DNA of 64,000 bases, from positions 62,001-126,000 of the forward strand of contig NZ_SMFT01000001.1 in the NCBI RefSeq assembly GCF_004339025.1, given 5' to 3'. Below the pieces are notes generated by a model. The model had not been told where the DNA came from and did no database searches. It worked only from the letters and a program-made list of their open reading frames with translations. Below, in pieces: positions 63,501 through 64,000 of the stretch. This DNA comes from Volucribacter psittacicida. GTDB taxonomy: Bacteria; Pseudomonadota; Gammaproteobacteria; Enterobacterales; Pasteurellaceae. Within the stretch, counting starts at the first letter, position 1, and each line of letters opens with the position of its first letter. The translations under genes were made by a program, and so were the position numbers.

Positions 63501-63808
63501 AGAAAATTTTTGCGGAATATAAGGAATTATCTAATGGTGATTATTTAGATAGTAAAGGAAATTTGATTAAAGGACCGATAGATATAGGGCATGCTTACGG
63601 TTGGGAGCATCGTCGTTTATCGTTAGCGGCAAAAGAATTAAATTTAACTCAACAGCAATTAAATGATTATGTGAATGCACGTCCTGAGAGATTTAGATTA
63701 GAAAATCGTTCAATTAACCGTAGTCATAAAAATGAGATGCCTGGTAAGAATAATATTAAAGATATTCTTGAGGATATGAATAAATTTTTAGCAGAGGAGA
63801 ATAAATAA
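54506..63808 (+). CDS. CdiA-like TpsA exoprotein with Hint and C-terminal GH-E nuclease toxin
   Basis: A 3100-residue contact-dependent inhibition / filamentous hemagglutinin protein exported by the adjacent TpsB. Order: extended signal peptide (1-71, cleavage after AQA); TPS domain with NPYL and NPSGL (185-189) and Cys191/194; beta-helix repeats; divergent middle (about 540-1180) with a Q/Y-rich coil (766-845); second FHA repeat block (about 1180-2260); helical pre-toxin region; VENN (2509-2512); a segment with four Cys (2532, 2539, 2564, 2572); Hint (2746-2909); toxin (2910-3100). The toxin carries IGHAYGWEHRRL (G3028, H3029, E3034) and NRSHK, which fit the GH-E HNH/Endo VII nuclease family. 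RBS AGGATAGGAAA. The frame is intact. An uptake signal (54629-54637) lies in the signal-peptide region only. I am sure of the family, fairly sure of the nuclease type; target is unknown. Confidence 0.92.
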   Translation: MNKYCYRVIFNKSLSRFVVVSELAKTGGKSNTESTKRIKKATALYVNKPLTFLSFACYLALGFVSVLPAQAEPLMIVSDPSAADHQRPIVLETANGLPQVNIQTPNEKGLSYNRYQQFDVDKKGAILNNSRKATSTQLAGMVQGNPYLAAGEAKVIVNEVNSSKPSQLKGYIEVAGKKADIVIANPSGLHCEGCGVINANRTTMTTGKVEIQDGELTGFIVEQGAVKVSGKGMDNRQSDYTDIIARHADINAGIWANKGLKVTTGQNKVSYNNQSVQIINSKNRHTAHSQPEQYYAVDIGELGGMYAGKIHLIGTEQGLGVRNFGHIGATAGDVVVDSAGNVVNQGQIQAIQEILLVGNGKIENQSQGKVIAGGKIRIQGQNNPLLAQAGLLDNSGLIQGKQNVSIKGTKGSNQQSGLILSEQGDVSWQVKETIKQVGGIAAKNKVDIKAQSLTQEREGEIQGQYIDIALSEQLFNQGVINSRISDIQEKSSTLSLPLSQTLIKAQVLTNQGTGRIFGDHIAIETQQLFNQDEISEQGEIRSPVIAARERFDIGAKEVINQSRYYTGYPEQATSLISLGGLFIGEYLDSNYHTTGKAERLVNRSGLIEAANGHWRVNYIENNNAFFRTEQQIIAEQPVNWSYIVPKGSDENHFRIAQDYMQYRTLNRGKTRNQVAYMPKLEQALQPTNGDVKSYLLPEVNQCLSGNSADCELNPKSYYFPDNPVWLAFGIQTQQRKSVGDKLLHVTLPTAPTPLIKPTEPKQDGSSRRSQLRYQQALVRYQQVLEEYQQKLPLYEQELAQYQQQITSLAPTFALYKQWVEDNSFAFEQLSREIKQHNQKLLARRGAEYTDYWVKNIDKQRIKADTVVQSQAGKISIGRDLSVESQQFINDKSQIILGGVAYLSGGDIDNIHAQGSQVSERYGNHYYSYERKRSSKTGSGRSKYRRENTSYYTGLLSQETKSITLPVAQFFENYQFNDLDAQRLPDTLAQQLLPTSSLYQLNPEPNNRPLIETDSRFTDRRQWLSGEYMFNALRYEHSHVHKRLGDGYYEQQKVAQQLHQLTGKTFNGDRRAFEEQYKQLMDNGIVFAKQFNLSVGIKLSAEQVKNLTSDIVWFELEEVRLPDGRIQQVYQPKVYVMSRRIKHQDSTEDVQSLGTLLHSGFQANDIYIDSQGTIRNTGKFIANNILLRGHNIEHQGNIIARQANLQAKERLSVQGGEIEVEDNLMLKAHHLTLSNTLATDEIKQQNYHFSRQNLDRQAKLYVKNAEGALRLNGDNIELSGIIIRNDGKQTEIRATQQLNIGSMGQQQHRRQGEAHHQQKVSEQSAVITHLQSQGDVLLQGKDIHISGSEINSQQKLVALAENQLILDSVAEYHELDEYHYVKNKGLFSSSSYESSLQTRQTEQRASKLNAQQIQLQADRVMLKNSQLSSKQDIDISAKQSIHLAADYHHYSQKEWQKYKKTGISSALTNSVAKIGFQYQRSQFDQQQHQSIAAVSQLSAKNQIRLSVEQGALTIDGAKLKAGQNAHLQAAQIDINSVYQTNQQSSQFKQKAAGFGVSVGIDPVKMFKRDYEKQANQGSATGIVGKIITTNESIMNTFNQVKSPGSPYLYANRQQQQQYQSQQTALASQIDAGGNLTLVATEKDIVATGAVLSAKQEGRLIAKRNIILDSANTSNQQQSDIKRNGIEIDLARKGQDAFGAYYDKNQGQAYSLSQQGTVLSFGGESHIIAQQGDVMVKGAQIVSEGRNRIYAGGNIQLDTAQSRYQQSQSNKGQSIGTVAISDTERFSGYNRLIDNSNQQQVSHSATTVASLNDKVEIYAGGDFNQTSAKLLSQEGVFLSAKSINMSSAYNLEDSQSHRSDLKIGQFSRIISPIIDVIQAAEQAIDNKEASDRVKAAQAMGLAAQGYTTYKTLQGVLNNKDNAVLFRAESGTGFSHAREDNYGKQRLSVGNVINGREVSLVAREGDIHGEHTLLSNRDEQGNRLANSKVILSAEKGKIHLYSGQDYSEFLGKNQSSGVEVGTAVSVGAKTGWSFYGKAGFSKGKNEYESLTQQNSRIDTESLFIQSKGDTLLTGAAAYADKAYIDVGGDLHIESQQDRIKSKSHQGGVRVHVEGGFGSAWQFSGSASLSGGNAYYEQVKEQSGLFLGDGGYHIKANNVNLVGGVISSTNTVNSELITNQITFRDIDNRSDYGAFSGSLEGSISGKQAKNTENQPSSSQSEKNGKAQSLGKTLSTGLPLGSFGHDSSVTKATLTEGRIVLNKDSAPIETSAAALGINTELSHSNRQVAEVKDIQGVLKEQKIIQASVSEIRKAVGVYGATKAQELNEQATQAQQAAEKALQQGDKHQAEQHMAQAIALQTEADKWRIGGAHRRLAEAITTGLGLVLAGKPTESIATGVASPYINQAIKQATEQYPEFNIPAHILWGAIEAELLGGQASTGAVAAGVGELGAKVISEQLYGKSASELTEQEKQEVLVLSQLAGAVAGGLSQVGQDSISLGHSAALGGEVARNAVENNYLFRHEAEELVKLMEKNAECKSQGEDCSQIGKRIAELHALYHSRSEQLAAACRAGMTNSCAKELLTVSAAYHSYDKLMNEINQPTSNYYLDVAEKYGQARHLYMEDVAKEALIKIAKEGVHGSVELIDITSKAIIGDSEAQSQLKEIGQAIKDFVQSPLENTSDEIKQQLAEADRLEAMGRTREADLKRMEVYLSTELGVISAITGIGGLAKDSIKLVAQRTNIPKTSPVSLTCSFHGDMQVKTQTGYTAIANLNVGDKVLAKNAVTGISTYQQVQAHYSNPYDYRVYIEITDSQGQTQTIISNKIHPFFAQVAMDNNTPQSAGHNYQGQIENGKWINAEHLQAGFKLLSESNRWQRVERVTIKKEPLQAYNLTVAQDHSYFVKGKDSLNEGVWVHNDCWHALPEGAKRIDDIDGYKAYQFADQNGQQVTVIQKDTNRFETLNHQITEPHFNRLHQRIDAETGRYLSTGDPVDGLYNRSYLRSETLQKIFAEYKELSNGDYLDSKGNLIKGPIDIGHAYGWEHRRLSLAAKELNLTQQQLNDYVNARPERFRLENRSINRSHKNEMPGKNNIKDILEDMNKFLAEENK
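62741..63232 (+). other. Hint (intein-like autoprotease) domain within TpsA
   Basis: Residues 2746-2909. The N-terminal nucleophile is Cys2746 in TCSFHGDMQV; block B-like and later stretches follow (SNKIHPFF); the end is VWVHN, with His2908-Asn2909. The residue after Asn is Asp, and Cys comes second, so splicing is not expected but cleavage that frees the toxin is. Hint domains in this position are known in polymorphic toxins. Confidence 0.8.
63233..63805 (+). other. C-terminal toxin module, GH-E family nuclease (predicted)
   Basis: Residues 2910-3100. The catalytic-like core GHAYGWEHRRL (63587 onward) is followed by KELNLTQQQLNDYVNARPER and ENRSINRSHKNE, the layout of GH-E nucleases of the HNH/Endonuclease VII superfamily. 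DNA or RNA could be the substrate. The very end is helical and charged (KDILEDMNKFLAEENK). Confidence 0.75.
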
Positions 63809-64000
63809 TGAATGAAGAAAAAAAAATTAAAAAGGAAGATCCAGAACTATTAGTGATTGATGCAAATTGTCGAGGGGATATATCATTATTAAAAGAAATC
63901 TTTTTTGAAAAAAAATTATTGAATATTTTAGCCGCAACAGAGGTTGAAAATTGGAATTGGTTACACAGATGTAATTTAAATCCAAGAAGAGCGGCAGCAA
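63808..64000 (+). CDS. Putative immunity protein (CdiI-like), cut by the window end
   Basis: An ATG at 63808 overlaps the tpsA stop codon by one base (TAATG), and the frame stays open for 64 codons to the window end. The visible part begins MNEEKKIKKEDPELLVIDAN and contains ISLLKEIFFEKKLL and VENWNWLHRCNLNP. It is charged, has no signal peptide, and is A/T-rich. Position and coupling point to the cognate immunity protein of the nuclease toxin. I do not recognise the family; the NWLHR stretch faintly recalls ankyrin repeats but is not convincing. A run of nine A's covers codons 4-7. Confidence 0.65.
   Translation, partial: MNEEKKIKKEDPELLVIDANCRGDISLLKEIFFEKKLLNILAATEVENWNWLHRCNLNPRRAAA

Noticed and set aside
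63817-63828. Run of nine A's near the start of the immunity gene as a phase-variation switch
   Set aside because: Homopolymers of this length are common in such A/T-rich DNA, and losing immunity while keeping the toxin would be harmful; no tetranucleotide tract of the usual Pasteurellaceae kind is present.

Overview
The window is chromosomal DNA of a gamma-proteobacterium of the family Pasteurellaceae. The clearest sign is the DNA-uptake signal sequence of the Haemophilus influenzae type (AAGTGCGGT or its complement), of which I count about 29 perfect copies. Gene content and order (rlmN-pilW-rodZ-ispG-hisS-yfgM, lrp-ftsK-lolA-rarA, argR/mdh, pnp-nlpI-deaD) and the A+T-rich composition agree. 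The Hin-type uptake signal fits Haemophilus, Aggregatibacter, Pasteurella, Avibacterium or Rodentibacter; I cannot name the species from the sequence alone.

Layout. 1-3.8 kb: the end of the threonine operon (thrB partial, thrC), a DUF1643 gene bracketed by two old repeat copies, and pdxH. 3.9-9.8 kb (minus strand): rlmN, pilW, rodZ, ispG, hisS, yfgM. 10-18.3 kb: lpxH, then plsC-ftsP and pnp-nlpI-deaD. 18.3-18.7 kb: a repeat-rich gene-free stretch. 18.7-23.5 kb: tadA, and the anaerobic formate genes focA-pflB-pflA with an FNR-like box upstream. 23.7-26.8 kb: hinT-ycfL-nagZ-rlmC. 26.9-31.6 kb: yejL-yejM plus a NodB-type deacetylase, divergent from yejK and bamE. 31.7-42.4 kb: der, yfcH-argR facing mdh, tilS, ybaN, a chalcone-isomerase-like protein, ygiM-cca, and the phosphate pair DUF47-pitA. 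42.7-50.4 kb (plus strand): ygiF-radA, lrp-ftsK-lolA-rarA. 50.5-52.5 kb: kdsD-kdsC and the RNase P RNA gene rnpB. All of this is housekeeping DNA.

52.7-64.0 kb is accessory: a two-partner secretion / contact-dependent inhibition locus. A TpsB (CdiB-like) outer-membrane transporter is followed by a 3100-residue TpsA (CdiA-like) exoprotein. The exoprotein has an extended signal peptide, a TPS domain, filamentous-hemagglutinin repeats, a glutamine/tyrosine-rich coil, a VENN motif, a Hint autoprotease domain and a C-terminal nuclease of the GH-E (HNH/Endo VII) type. A small gene starting on the last base of the tpsA stop codon, and cut by the window end, is the probable immunity gene. Apart from one copy in the signal-peptide region, the locus has no perfect uptake signal in about 11 kb.

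Two repeat systems shape the intergenic DNA. One is the uptake signal, which also forms inverted-pair terminators and supplies the start codon of tadA. The other is a family of about 105-bp imperfect palindromes (MITE-like, ends TATAGTCGTT / AACGACTATA), with about eleven copies plus single-end fragments, lying mostly at gene ends; several probably act as terminators or have separated operon neighbours (rlmN/pilW, pflB/pflA).
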